A stretch of DNA of 26,115 bases from Hepatocystis sp. ex Piliocolobus tephrosceles (Eukaryota; Apicomplexa; Aconoidasida; Haemosporida; Plasmodiidae), in NCBI GenBank assembly GCA_902459845.2, contig CABPSV020000132.1, forward strand, positions 1-26,115. The letters are read 5' to 3'. Within the stretch, counting starts at the first letter, position 1. Each line of letters begins with the position of its first letter. This document shows, piece after piece, positions 1-9,375 of the stretch. The notes beneath the pieces are model-generated. The model was not told the origin of the DNA and ran no database searches. It saw only the letters and a list, made by a program, of their open reading frames with translations. The translations under genes were made by a program, and so were the position numbers.

Positions 1-689
1 AATGTTTGTCTAAAAATGTGCATTTTTGTGAAGTGCTACTTACTGTAAACTTGGTTCTTATTTGCCATTTTTTTTTTGTTTTGTAGGGGGTGCGGACTTG
101 TATTTATATATTTAATTAAGTTGTAACTTCTATATATATTTTTATTTTTTTTATTTTTATTTTTTTATTTTTTTATTTTTTTATTTTTATTTTTATTTTT
201 TTATTTTCTCTCTTTTTTTGTTTTCTCTCTTTTTTTATTTTCTCAATTTTTTTATTTTATTCCTGTTTTTAGCTTATCCCTTTTTTTTTAATTGATTTTA
301 TTTATTAATTATATTTTTATTTTATTTTATTATTTGCTTTTTGTTTTTTTAAAAAATTAAACCCAATTATTTTATTTATTTTTTTTTTTTATTATAATCA
401 AATATTTAAATATACATATAAATAAATAAAGTTCAACAAACAAAATGAAAGTTTAGCTTTGCATGCATATATGCACAAAGACAAACAAAAATAGATCTTA
501 TTTTTGTTGTGGTTATATATACATTTAGTTTTTTTTTTTTTTTTTTTTTTTTATTTTTTAATAATTTTAAAAAAAAAAAAAAATTAATAAAAAATTTCAT
601 TTTAAAAAAAAAAAAAAAAAAACATCAGAAAGTAATTTTTCGGTTGTCTACAAATGAAAAAAGTTGTTTCTCCTTTTTTTTTTTTTTTT
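1..689. other. T-rich non-coding stretch at left edge
   Basis: No convincing coding sequence is visible. The stretch is mostly T-runs broken by single A residues (about 130-345), then A and T homopolymers (about 530-620). One TGCATGCA palindrome lies at 460-467. This is a core motif reported for some Plasmodium ApiAP2 factors, but a single 8-mer is weak evidence. It may be the last intron, or the downstream region, of a gene that begins to the left. Confidence 0.5.
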
Positions 690-817
690 ATACATGTGAT
701 CCAGATCATGGTAAATATATTTTATACACACCCGTAGTGAAAACACATTTACATATTAGCTCCGGACAAAGACATTTATTTATATTAAGAAAATTAAATA
801 GTAAAATAAAATTATGA
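690..817 (+). CDS. possible terminal exon of a gene entering from the left
   Basis: After a T-tract the reading frame running to the TGA at 815-817 becomes less biased, with Asp-Pro-Asp-His-Gly, Thr-Pro-Val-Val and Ser-Ser-Gly-Gln. That contrasts with the Lys/Asn/Phe noise around it. An AG that could serve as 3' splice site lies at about 706-707. The frame could end at the TGA, or leave through a GTAAAA donor at about 802. I recognise no family and see no start codon, so at most this is the 3' end of an unidentified gene. It could also be non-coding RNA or chance. Confidence 0.25.
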
Positions 818-1162
818 TTAAAAATTTCCATTTTAAATATTGAGTTTAATATAATTTTAAATTATTTATGAAAAATGAATAAATAAAAAAAAAGAGAACA
901 TGGGGGGGGAGGGAGAGGAACATGTTTTGTTAATAAAGATATGCAAATAGATATATATATAATAACGGGCTTTTTATTTATTTTTTTTTTTTTCTGGAAG
1001 TGGTGATGTTGATATGTGCTCATTATTTACATCTGATACATTTGAAATGAAAAAAAAAAAAATAACCTTAAAAACTAACCTTAAAAAAGGGAAAGCAAAA
1101 ATAATTTTAAATTTCTTTTTCTTTTAAAATATGTTAAATAAAAATAATTATCGCATAAGTGT

Positions 1163-1222
1163 AAAATATGTTAAAGGGTGTGTAACCCTTTTTTTGTTAC
1201 ATCTTTTTATTTAACATATTTT
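1163..1222. repeat. nested inverted repeat (stem within stem)
   Basis: AAAATATGTT (1163-1172) is the exact reverse complement of AACATATTTT (1213-1222). Between them AAAGGGT (1173-1179) pairs with ACCCTTT (1185-1191) around a five-base loop. As RNA this would make a two-level hairpin with an asymmetric bulge. The GGG/CCC pairs make the inner stem unusually firm for this A/T-rich DNA. The function is unknown. Confidence 0.5.
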
Positions 1223-1301
1223 TTACTCTTTTCATTTCGTATGATTTTAGGTTTGGTCATTTTTAATAAATCATTTTAAGGAAAATGTCTCACAAAATGC
1301 A

Positions 1302-1305
<4 letters not shown>

Positions 1306-1335
<30 letters not shown>
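1306..1335 (+). repeat. poly(A) run, 30 nt
   Basis: An uninterrupted A run in intergenic DNA. A second one of 38 nt follows at 1494-1531. Such runs are frequent in this window and are prone to length errors in assembly. Confidence 0.9.
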
Positions 1336-1339
<4 letters not shown>

Positions 1340-1489
1340 GTTTTTTACTTCCTAATGTAAAATATTAATTTTTTTTAAAACATTTAAGTTTTATTTTTCA
1401 AAAACACATAACAATAATTTAAACAATAATTTAAACAACAAAAACTTAATGTTATTATGTTTTAAATACCTTGAGTAAAATTAGGTTTT

Positions 1490-1493
<4 letters not shown>

Positions 1494-1531
<38 letters not shown>
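1494..1531 (+). repeat. poly(A) run, 38 nt
   Basis: An uninterrupted A run upstream of EMC6, possibly in its promoter region. Long dA:dT tracts exclude nucleosomes, but no specific role can be shown here. Confidence 0.9.
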
Positions 1532-1534
<3 letters not shown>

Positions 1535-1915
1535 GCTGATTTTTTTATTTTTTTTTTAATTATCATCACTTTTACCATTATTACAATTTTTACCATTTAG
1601 AGATAGTAGGATATTGCAACTTTTGTAATACATATGTATGTATATATATATATATATATATATATTATATTTTTTTTAATTTTTTTTTTTTTTGGTAGCT
1701 TAATATATATTAAGTTTTATTTTATTTTTTTTTTCGTTGATTTATAAAATTCTAAGTTATTTTTTTAAATTGTTATATACATTAAACATAATAATAAAGC
1801 TAACATTTACTACTTGTTGAAAATGAACTTAAGCGTTAATTTTTAAGAAAAAAAAAAAAAATAAATAAAATAATGTATCATTGACGTTTATTTTTTTTAC
1901 TTTTATTTTTTAAAA

Positions 1916-2597
1916 ATGAAAAAACCAAGCGAGAAAAATGATAGCCGCCTATTAAAAAAGTTTTTCTATGAAAAATTGACAAATGTTAGTTAAAATTGAA
2001 ATATTGTTTTTTTTTTTATTTTTTTATTTTTTTGACTGACAGTATATTTTTTTCCTTAACGTGTTACAAGATATGTATATATATGTGTGTATATATTTTT
2101 GTTGTAACATACACTTATACATATATATTTACATATTTTAACATAAATTCAAACATTTACTTTAAATTTACTTTTATATACTTCAGAGTGAACTTGATGA
2201 TGTTTTTTTTTATTACAAACAAGTGATAGGTAAAAACATTTTTCTAATGTGTACAAAAGAATAATAAAGCATGCTAATCTGATAATATGTATAATTGTAT
2301 ATATATACATATGTGAGGGTGTTATTTTATATATACACGCATGATATTATACATATACATATTTTTAATTATACCTTTTAATGTTTAGGCATTTTGGCTG
2401 GTATAATATCTGGACTGTTGGGTATCAAAGGAATTTGGGGCTTCATATTTTTTTTCCTTTTTCAGTTTTTCATGTCATTTGTCCTATACAATAAAAAAAT
2501 ACATGAAAATTATTTCCTTGACAACTATAATATTGCAACAAGCAATGTGTTTATTGGGTTAACAGCATTTCTGGTACTAATAAAAAATTAGGAAAAC

Positions 2598-2631
<34 letters not shown>

Positions 2632-2811
2632 GACTAAAACTGAAAAATTTAAAAATACAATTATTTATCTTATTAATAAATATACATTAAGTGAATATGA
2701 GACACTTGAAAAACATTCTGTGTATGTCTACACATATATATAAACATATATATATATATATTTTTTTTTTTTAAGGTGTCATGGATAACAATTAATACGC
2801 TACTAATTTAA
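1916..2811 (+). CDS. EMC6: ER membrane protein complex subunit 6 (EMC6), four exons
   Basis: EMC6 is a small core subunit of the ER membrane protein complex, which inserts tail-anchored and multipass membrane proteins. Exons are 1916-1984, 2187-2229, 2389-2573 and 2776-2811. All introns have GT..AG ends and the phases match, giving 110 aa, the length of human EMC6. Exon 1 encodes a polar N-terminus rich in Lys and Glu. Exons 2 and 3 give the conserved core LLGIKGIWGFIF at residues 47-58, matching human GILGLTGLYGFIF. The hydrophobic run from about residue 36 to 71 can form two helices. The last exon completes GLTAFLVSWITINTLLI, a third hydrophobic segment that mirrors the human C-terminus. 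Reading through the last intron instead would give a false early stop after Ile-Lys-Asn. The start ATG is the first of the frame, and the gene stands alone on its strand. Identity rests on remembered family sequence, but core, length and topology all agree. Confidence 0.85.
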
Positions 2812-3535
2812 ATAAAAAAAATTTTATTATAACAAGTAAATGAAATGAAGAACTAGAAGAAAAATATAATAAAAAAAATAAAATTTGACAAAGGAATATA
2901 ATTTTTTTTATAAAATTAAAAATAATTATATAAATAAATACATTATTTATGATTTGAACACAAAAATAACATTTTTCTGAAAAGTTTTTCTACAGTAATT
3001 ACAAATAAAAATGTAAACATTCTACCTTAAATCATAATAGTTATAAAATAAATATATAATAACGTGTATATATGCACATATACATATAATATAATATGTA
3101 AATTAATTATTTTATATAAAGAATGAATATTTGTGTTATTAAATTTAAATTTTTCCTTTTTCTAACTACACAACTTAACACGCGTAAACTAAAAAAGATT
3201 TTTCCTTTTTTTAATATTTTTCTTCATCTTAATTGTTAATCTTTGTATGAAGTTGTTTGTATAGCAACTTTTTATTTATATGGCTACAATTTTTTTTAAG
3301 ATTATATTATTAAAAACTCTCATTTATAGAAACCTTTAAATTCATTTTTATTATATTTGTTTTGCCTAAATATTATATAGAATAAGTAAACACCAAACTA
3401 AGCAAAACTAAACAAAGTTAAAGTTTTACATGTGTATGTTAATCATAAAATAATTCTTTTAACTTTTGTTCCAGCATGACTATAAAGAAAAAATAAAAAA
3501 AAAATTTATTTAAGGAACCTTCCTTTGTTATCTGT
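2812..3535. other. convergent intergenic region
   Basis: This separates the 3' end of EMC6 (+) from the 3' end of the small minus-strand gene. It is A/T-rich with TA runs and short homopolymers. It should hold both 3' UTRs. I see no further gene. Confidence 0.6.
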
Positions 3536-3949
3536 TTAATTCAATAAAAGAGAAAGGTGTGGAAATGTCCTATTTTTTGTTTTAGTAATATTAAAACTGG
3601 ATTTTGTAAACATAGGATAGTCTTTATTTATGTCTTTAAGTAAAGCACGAGGTGTTGTGTTATATAAAAGATTGTTACATATTATATTAAATTCGAGAAT
3701 ATGCTTATACATAAAAAAACAAAAGTAAAACAAAAGTAAAATAAAGAAGTAAAATAAAAAAGTAAAATAAAAAAGTAAAATAAAAAAGTAAAATAAAAAA
3801 GTAAAATAATTTCTTTAACAATATTTAAAAAGAATAATAAAACAACCTTTAAAATATTTACTTTATTATACTATAAAATATAAATGTGAAAAAAAAATGG
3901 ACATTTTTCTTTCACTTACCATATACTGTGTACATTGCATATAGCTCAT
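3536..3949 (-). CDS. small two-exon protein of unknown function (65 aa)
   Basis: On the minus strand, ATG at 3949-3947 opens a 30-nt exon (3949-3920) encoding MSYMQCTQYM. It ends at a near-ideal donor, ATG|GTAAGTG. The intron (3919-3704) carries a T-rich 13-bp tandem repeat and ends TATAAG. Exon 2 (3703-3536) joins in phase 0 and adds 55 residues to the TAA. An in-frame stop lies 12 nt upstream of the ATG, which supports this start. Exon 2 is less biased than the surroundings and contains TTPRALLKDINKDYPMFTKS. I see no signal peptide or membrane segment and do not recognise the family. Its arrangement makes sense: tail-to-tail with EMC6 and head-to-head with the calmodulin-like gene across about 1.5 kb. 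It could be a short organelle or complex-subunit protein, but that would be a guess. Confidence 0.5.
3736..3813. repeat. 13-bp tandem repeat in intron of the small minus-strand gene
   Basis: About six units of GTAAAATAAAAAA begin at 3736, 3749, 3762, 3775, 3788 and 3801, with an irregular unit before them. Read on the minus strand this is a T-rich tract ending about 30 nt before the inferred 3' splice site, so it probably lengthens the polypyrimidine region of that intron. Confidence 0.8.
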
Positions 3950-5419
3950 GATCAAACATTAAAATAATAATAAAAACACACATTTTATTGTTTGTAAAAA
4001 AAAAAAAAAAAAATTATATACATATATATACACCTTATACTTAAAATATGTTATTCTATAAAAACTAGTAAAAAAATGTCTATAAACATTCTCAGATTAT
4101 GATAAATGAAAACTGGATGTTATTTTCAACAAGGCTAACATGAATATATAAAATTAACTAAGTAGAAAAATTTTAAAAGTAGTAGACAAAGCATGTTTTT
4201 TCTTTTTATAATCTTTTTTTTTATCTGTTTCTCATTTGAAACGCATGTATTTAATAACCATTCTTAAAAAGGGTAATAGTTATACCTCCCCCCCTAAATA
4301 TATAAACTGCTTAATAATTATAATAAATTACTTCTGAAAATTATTTTTGGTAAATAAAATCTATAATATATATATATATATTTATTAATTACATATACTT
4401 AAAGTAATACAACATTTATATTTTTGTATTAAAATTTAAAAACTTTTTTCCAAAAAAAAATATAAGTTATATTCTTATTATATTAAAATTACCTTTGCCA
4501 ATACATTAATCAATTTTTTTTTTTTTTATTTTCTTTAAACAAACATTTTAAAATATACGCGAACATAATAAAGTAACAAAAAACAAAAAAATAAACACAC
4601 ACAGTCTAAATTCTTTTATAAAATTTTAATTTCAATTGTTTATTTTTATTTATTTTCTTTATTTTTTTTTTTAAATATTTGTTAATAAATCAATCGTTAT
4701 TACATATTAAAAAATGTTCAAATAAATTTTTTAATATAATGATTGTGTTTTTGTAATAACATTTATATATATGTATGTGTAAACATAAGTATTTGCATAT
4801 GATTTATACACATTTTTTTTTTCAAGCATTTTACAAAATGTATATAAAAAAAAAAAATAAAATAAAATAAAATAAAAATAAAAATATAATTTAATATTTA
4901 AAAACTATTACAACTTCTTACACTATGTTATTCCTTTTTCACAAATAATTCTCAATAAAATGTTATGAAGCAAATCACAAAAAAAAACGTTAGAATTATT
5001 AAAAAATGAGTAGTGCTTATGCATATAAGTATATACACATAAATATATTTTTTTTTAATAAGCAAAATAAAAATTATGTTAACTTTATTTTGTTGCTATT
5101 TTAATTCCTTTAAAGTCGTTACTAATTTTAACAACATTTTTCTCAATTAAACATTTAGGGTTATATTAAAAAAAAAGAAAAAAAAAATGTCATTATTTGT
5201 TAAAAAATACGAAATTTTATTTTAACAATAACAATATACACACACACCTTTTGAAATACATTTTATTTAATTGTTTTTATCGATTTATTTTCTTTTTACT
5301 AAAATAACAAATAATTTTTTATTATTTTAAAAAAAAAAAAATACGACAGAACAAAACAAAATAACACACTCGCATATTTAGATTCATTTTCATTAAATTA
5401 TACAATTTTTATTTTCTAA
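3950..5419. other. divergent intergenic region (two promoters expected)
   Basis: This lies between the start of the small minus-strand gene and the start of the calmodulin-like gene. It should hold both promoters. Visible items are a 7-C run within 4285-4294, poly(A) at about 3997-4013, and (AATAA)-type runs near 4857-4880. No further open frame with coding character was found, and no recognisable transcription-factor site could be assigned. Confidence 0.5.
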
Positions 5420-6510
5420 ATGGACAAGTACAAGCTGTCTAAAGAAAGGGTAACTTAAAAAAAATAACAAAAAATTATAAAATAAATAAATGCATAATAT
5501 AATCAAATTTTTCAATTTAACAAAAAATAAAAATTGCTTTATCATTTTTTTGTTTTCACATACATAATTTTTTATATTATAACATGTTTTAAGAGAGATG
5601 AATTAGAGTTTATATTTAATGAATTCAATAAAAAGAAAAAAGGATTAGATGGAAACACGTTGTTATATATTTTAAAATCAATGGGTATATTCCTTAATAA
5701 AAGCGAATCAGCCGCTTTGTTAGATGGTGAAATAAAAAAATTAATGTTTCAAAAATAATAAACATATCATTTTTTCATTTTTTTTTTCATAACTTCATTT
5801 ATATGTACTTACGTGTATCATATATACATTTTTATGACTAATCTTTTAATATATACATATATACACACATATATATATACACATATATATCAATTTAATA
5901 TATTTATTTTTTAAATATATAAAAATGTCCTAACTTTTATTTCACAAAATATAGAATGTAAACAAAACGGTAATTTAAATTTAAATAATTTTTACGCTAT
6001 TATGCAAGAATTTTATTATGATGAAAATATAGGGAAAATGATATTTTCATCATTAAAAAAACATACTACACAGAATGCTAATGGCATTGCTTTATCAAAA
6101 TTAAAAAATATATTGTTGACATTAGGTAAGGGTTAAAACAATATATGTATATACATGTACTAACCAATTTACTTAATTTTTTTTTCTTTTTATTTTATTA
6201 TGCATTCCTGTGGTTTTATTACAGCTGTGCTATATATTAAAAAAAAATTTTGCGTTTTTAGGTTCTGGCGTAATGTTAACAGAAGAAGAAGTAGACACTT
6301 TTTTTAAAATGGAATTCAGTGCAAATGAAAAGAAAGAAATATTATTTGATGATTTTATACACAAGTAAATACAAATTATATTTCATTATTTATTTTATCT
6401 TACTTTTTAAAAATCTCTTTTTTTTTTTTTTCATATAAAATTGTAAATTTTATTTGCTATAAAATATAACTTAAATTTTATGCTTGTTATTTAGGATACT
6501 AAAGGAATGA
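5420..6510 (+). CDS. calmodulin-like EF-hand-fold protein with degenerate calcium loops, five exons
   Basis: Exons are 5420-5449, 5594-5726, 5955-6125, 6262-6364 and 6495-6510. Splice phases agree throughout and give 150 aa, one more than calmodulin. The four helix-loop-helix units align along their length: LSKERRDELEFIFNEF matches the calmodulin N-terminal helix, and LTEEEVDTFF matches the start of EF-hand 4. None of the loops keeps the calcium ligands. Loop 1 (residues 22-33) begins Asn-Lys-Lys-Lys and ends in Leu. Loop 2 (55-66) has Glu, Lys and Asn at positions 1, 3 and 5 and Asn at 12. Loop 3 ends in Lys. Loop 4 has Ser, Asn and Lys at 1, 3 and 5. The protein probably keeps the fold but does not bind calcium in the usual way, as in myosin light chains and some centrin relatives. 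The partner is unknown. A light chain or a basal-body/spindle-pole protein are possible roles. Confidence 0.85.
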
Positions 6511-8589
6511 TTGACAAAAACGTTTTATCGACAAATAACAAATTATATACGTGGATTCCCTATTTTTTTTTTTCTTTTATATATTATGACTGACTATATG
6601 AACATGCTAGAAGCAATTTATTTCATTTCGTCTTTATTCATCATATAGCTTATGTTTAAAACTTAAAATATAACATTCATTTTTTTTTTCTTTTGTTTAC
6701 ACCACTTATTAAATTTATAAAACTAAAAAAAACATGTTATTCATGTTCATTTCAAACAAAATAAACATTTTCTTCAAATGCTATTTATAATTTCAAGAAA
6801 CATAATTTTTTTTTTCTTTTTGTATTCAGCTAATATTTTAGTGTTTTGTGATGTCTTTTTATATATGTATTTTTTTTTAATATTTCATAAATTTTATTTA
6901 TCACGGGTAAAAAAAGCAGAAAATGTTACGTTTACAATTTAGATTATATATCTTTTATTATATATAAAATTTTCATTTTATGTAAAATGCTATTATAATT
7001 ATTCTATTTTTATTACTATACCTCTATTACCATTTGAAAATTTATTTTTTTATTATTATGTCACATTATGGTATTTTTTAACCTTATAAAAAAACACAAT
7101 TATGTATTTATTATAATTAGAGACCCAATTAGTAATCTTTAGTTTGTCCAAATGTTTAGCTATGTTCTTATAAAGGTTGAATTTTTAAGTGTTACAGGTT
7201 TACAGTCTAATAAATTGTACATTCAAGCTATATGAAAAACTGATACAGATACAAACAAATGTGTAAATATATATTAAATAATGTTCATATATACACAGCT
7301 AAAGACAAATTGTATGTTTATAACACTCCCATGTTTAAAACAAAACTAATATTTACATCTCCCATCCAAACGTTACTAAAAAACTAAAAAAATGCTTATA
7401 AGAACATATAGGTAAAAAATATATATATCAAAATTAATAAATGTGAAAACAAACAAAAATAAATTGTATTATTGAATTTAACATTCAACTTAAAAAAAAA
7501 CAATTTAACATACACCTTAATTTTATAGTTTTTTTCATGTATATTTCGATGGTTAAATTTTAAAAATTAATATTAGCATTAAATAGTTGAGTTGAATGTT
7601 GTGTGTTAACGTTTTTCATAACTCATACATTTTTACAATAATAATCAAATTGTCATTCCTACATTCGTGTCAATACTACCACATGTTATTTTACAAAGCA
7701 TTGTTTTTTTTTTTTTTTACATATACTACTATTAGTTGTTTCTATCATTTATAAATTTAAATTTACTTTATTATTTAAAATTATATTCGTTATAAAATAC
7801 ACATTTCGATATTGAAAAAAACATTCTGCATTATAGAAAAAATAAGCATTTTTATGTACATAAAAGTCAACTATTGTTTTGTATGTACACATGAAACATT
7901 ATAAATTGGTTATAATTTGCTATTTTCTGCCTCTTAAGTACAACCCAAAGGTTTTAGAAAATAATCTTCAATTTACATGAAATATTATGTAAATTCAAAA
8001 TAAAAAAATATTATATATACAGAGTAATTGGTACTTTGATGTAAACTTTAGCTATATTAATGAGCATACACATAGGTATATAAAATGTTCGTATACAATA
8101 TAAATCATTTCCTTAATAATCCTTTTAAACAATTTAGTTTTATTCAATTGCTGTAAAAATTAAATATGTACATAAATTATTGTAGCAGTTGTTTTCTACA
8201 TTTTTATATTATTTGTACATTAGCTAGTGTGTTGAAATTGTATAATGTAGCAAATGTGTATATTTCTTTTTAATATAATATTCACATTTTTTTAGTTGTA
8301 TACGTGGCTTGAGTATATTGTATATGGAAAAAAATATACATACATTTCAAATAATCATATACATGTATATATATATATATTTACAAATGCTTAATATGTA
8401 TTTTGTTTTATTATATTATTATATATAAATCCATTAATATCGCAATGCGTGTATAAATTTACCTTAATAATTTTGTAAATACAAAAAAATTATACTAATA
8501 TATCATATATAAAAAAGTAGATGAAAATATCAATTATAAAAATAAATTGAAAATGTGTATAAAAATTTATAAAATTAATACAAAATTAT
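6511..8589. other. left arm of the gene-free region
   Basis: About 2 kb without a coding frame. It begins with the presumed 3' UTR of the calmodulin-like gene. The sequence is A/T-rich but of ordinary mixed composition, unlike the almost pure A/T block that follows. I found no tRNA, snoRNA or exon that I could support. Confidence 0.6.
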
Positions 8590-8610
8590 ATTCCCTTTTA
8601 TTTAATTAAT

Positions 8611-8748
8611 TAGTTTGTTTATTTAATAATTGTTTTATTATTTAGTTTAATTATTAATTAATTAATTATTTAATTATTAATTAGTTTGTTTATTTAATAA
8701 TTGTTTTATTATTTAGTTTAATTATTAATTAATTATTTAATTATTAAT
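8611..8748. repeat. 71-bp tandem duplication
   Basis: The sequence starting TAGTTTGTTTATTTAATAAT at 8611 recurs at 8682. The copies are identical for more than 50 bp, after which the second lacks one 4-bp AATT-type unit. The duplication forms the left edge of the A/T block. Confidence 0.85.
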
Positions 8749-8830
8749 TAATTATTTATTTATTTAATTATTAATTAATTGTTTATTTAATTATTAATTA
8801 TTTATTTATTTATTTAATTATTAATTATTT

Positions 8831-8930
8831 ATTTATTTAATTATTAATTTATTTATTTAATTATTAATTTATTTATTTAATTATTAATTTATTTATTTAA
8901 TTATTAATTTATTTATTTAATTATTAATTA
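8831..8930. repeat. 20-bp tandem repeat, five units
   Basis: ATTTATTTAATTATTAATTT is repeated head to tail with starts at 8831, 8851, 8871, 8891 and 8911. The last unit differs at its end. Related but irregular units continue on both sides. The array lies inside the G/C-free stretch. Confidence 0.9.
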
Positions 8931-9375
8931 ATTATTTATTTAATTATTAATTATTTATTTATTAATTATTTAATTATTTAATTATTTAATTATTTAATTA
9001 TTTAATTATTTATTTATTTAATTATTAATTATTTATTTATTTAATTATTAATTAATTAATTATTTATTTATTTATTTATTAAATTATTTATTTTATTATT
9101 TAATTTAATTATTATATTATTATTTAATTTAATTATTGTATTATTATTTAATTTATTTATTTACTATTTAATTAATTAATTTATTATTTATTTTAATTAT
9201 TATTTTACTATTTAATTTATTTATTATTTAATTTATTTATTTATCATTTAATTAATTTAATTATTTATTTAATTAATTAATTATTTTATTTAATTTAATT
9301 ATTAATTATTTAACCATTAATTAATTATTTATTTAATTATTAATGATTTTTATTTATTTATTTATTTATTTGGAT

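Larger units (their letters stand above)
818..1915. other. region between left-edge islands and EMC6
   Basis: This stretch is mainly T- and A-rich spacer. It holds a rare G-tract (902-909 plus 911-913), two short islands that could be coding (about 978-1049 and 1251-1305), a nested inverted repeat (1163-1222), poly(A) runs at 1306-1335 (30 nt) and 1494-1531 (38 nt), and a TA microsatellite at about 1634-1664. A 16-bp palindrome lies at 1699-1714. The right end should contain the promoter and 5' leader of EMC6, but no specific element can be assigned. Confidence 0.5.
8590..9375. other. candidate centromere core: near-pure A/T repeat block
   Basis: Almost every base is A or T, with only scattered single G or C residues. 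From 8782 to 9137 (356 bp) there is no G or C at all. The block is built from short units such as TTAATTATTAAT and ATTTATTTAATT, including a 71-bp duplication and a 20-bp tandem array. It sits mid-way in about 6 kb with no genes. Plasmodium centromeres are known as single regions per chromosome of very high A+T content with short tandem repeats inside gene-free intervals. This block fits, although its core is shorter than the roughly 2 kb reported in P. falciparum. Assignment is by composition and context only. A large intergenic microsatellite remains possible. Confidence 0.6.

Noticed and set aside
1996..2226. 76-codon plus-strand frame before EMC6 exon 3
   Set aside because: It runs through an intron with poly(T) and TA repeats. 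Only its surroundings at 2187-2229 are exon, and in a different reading frame.
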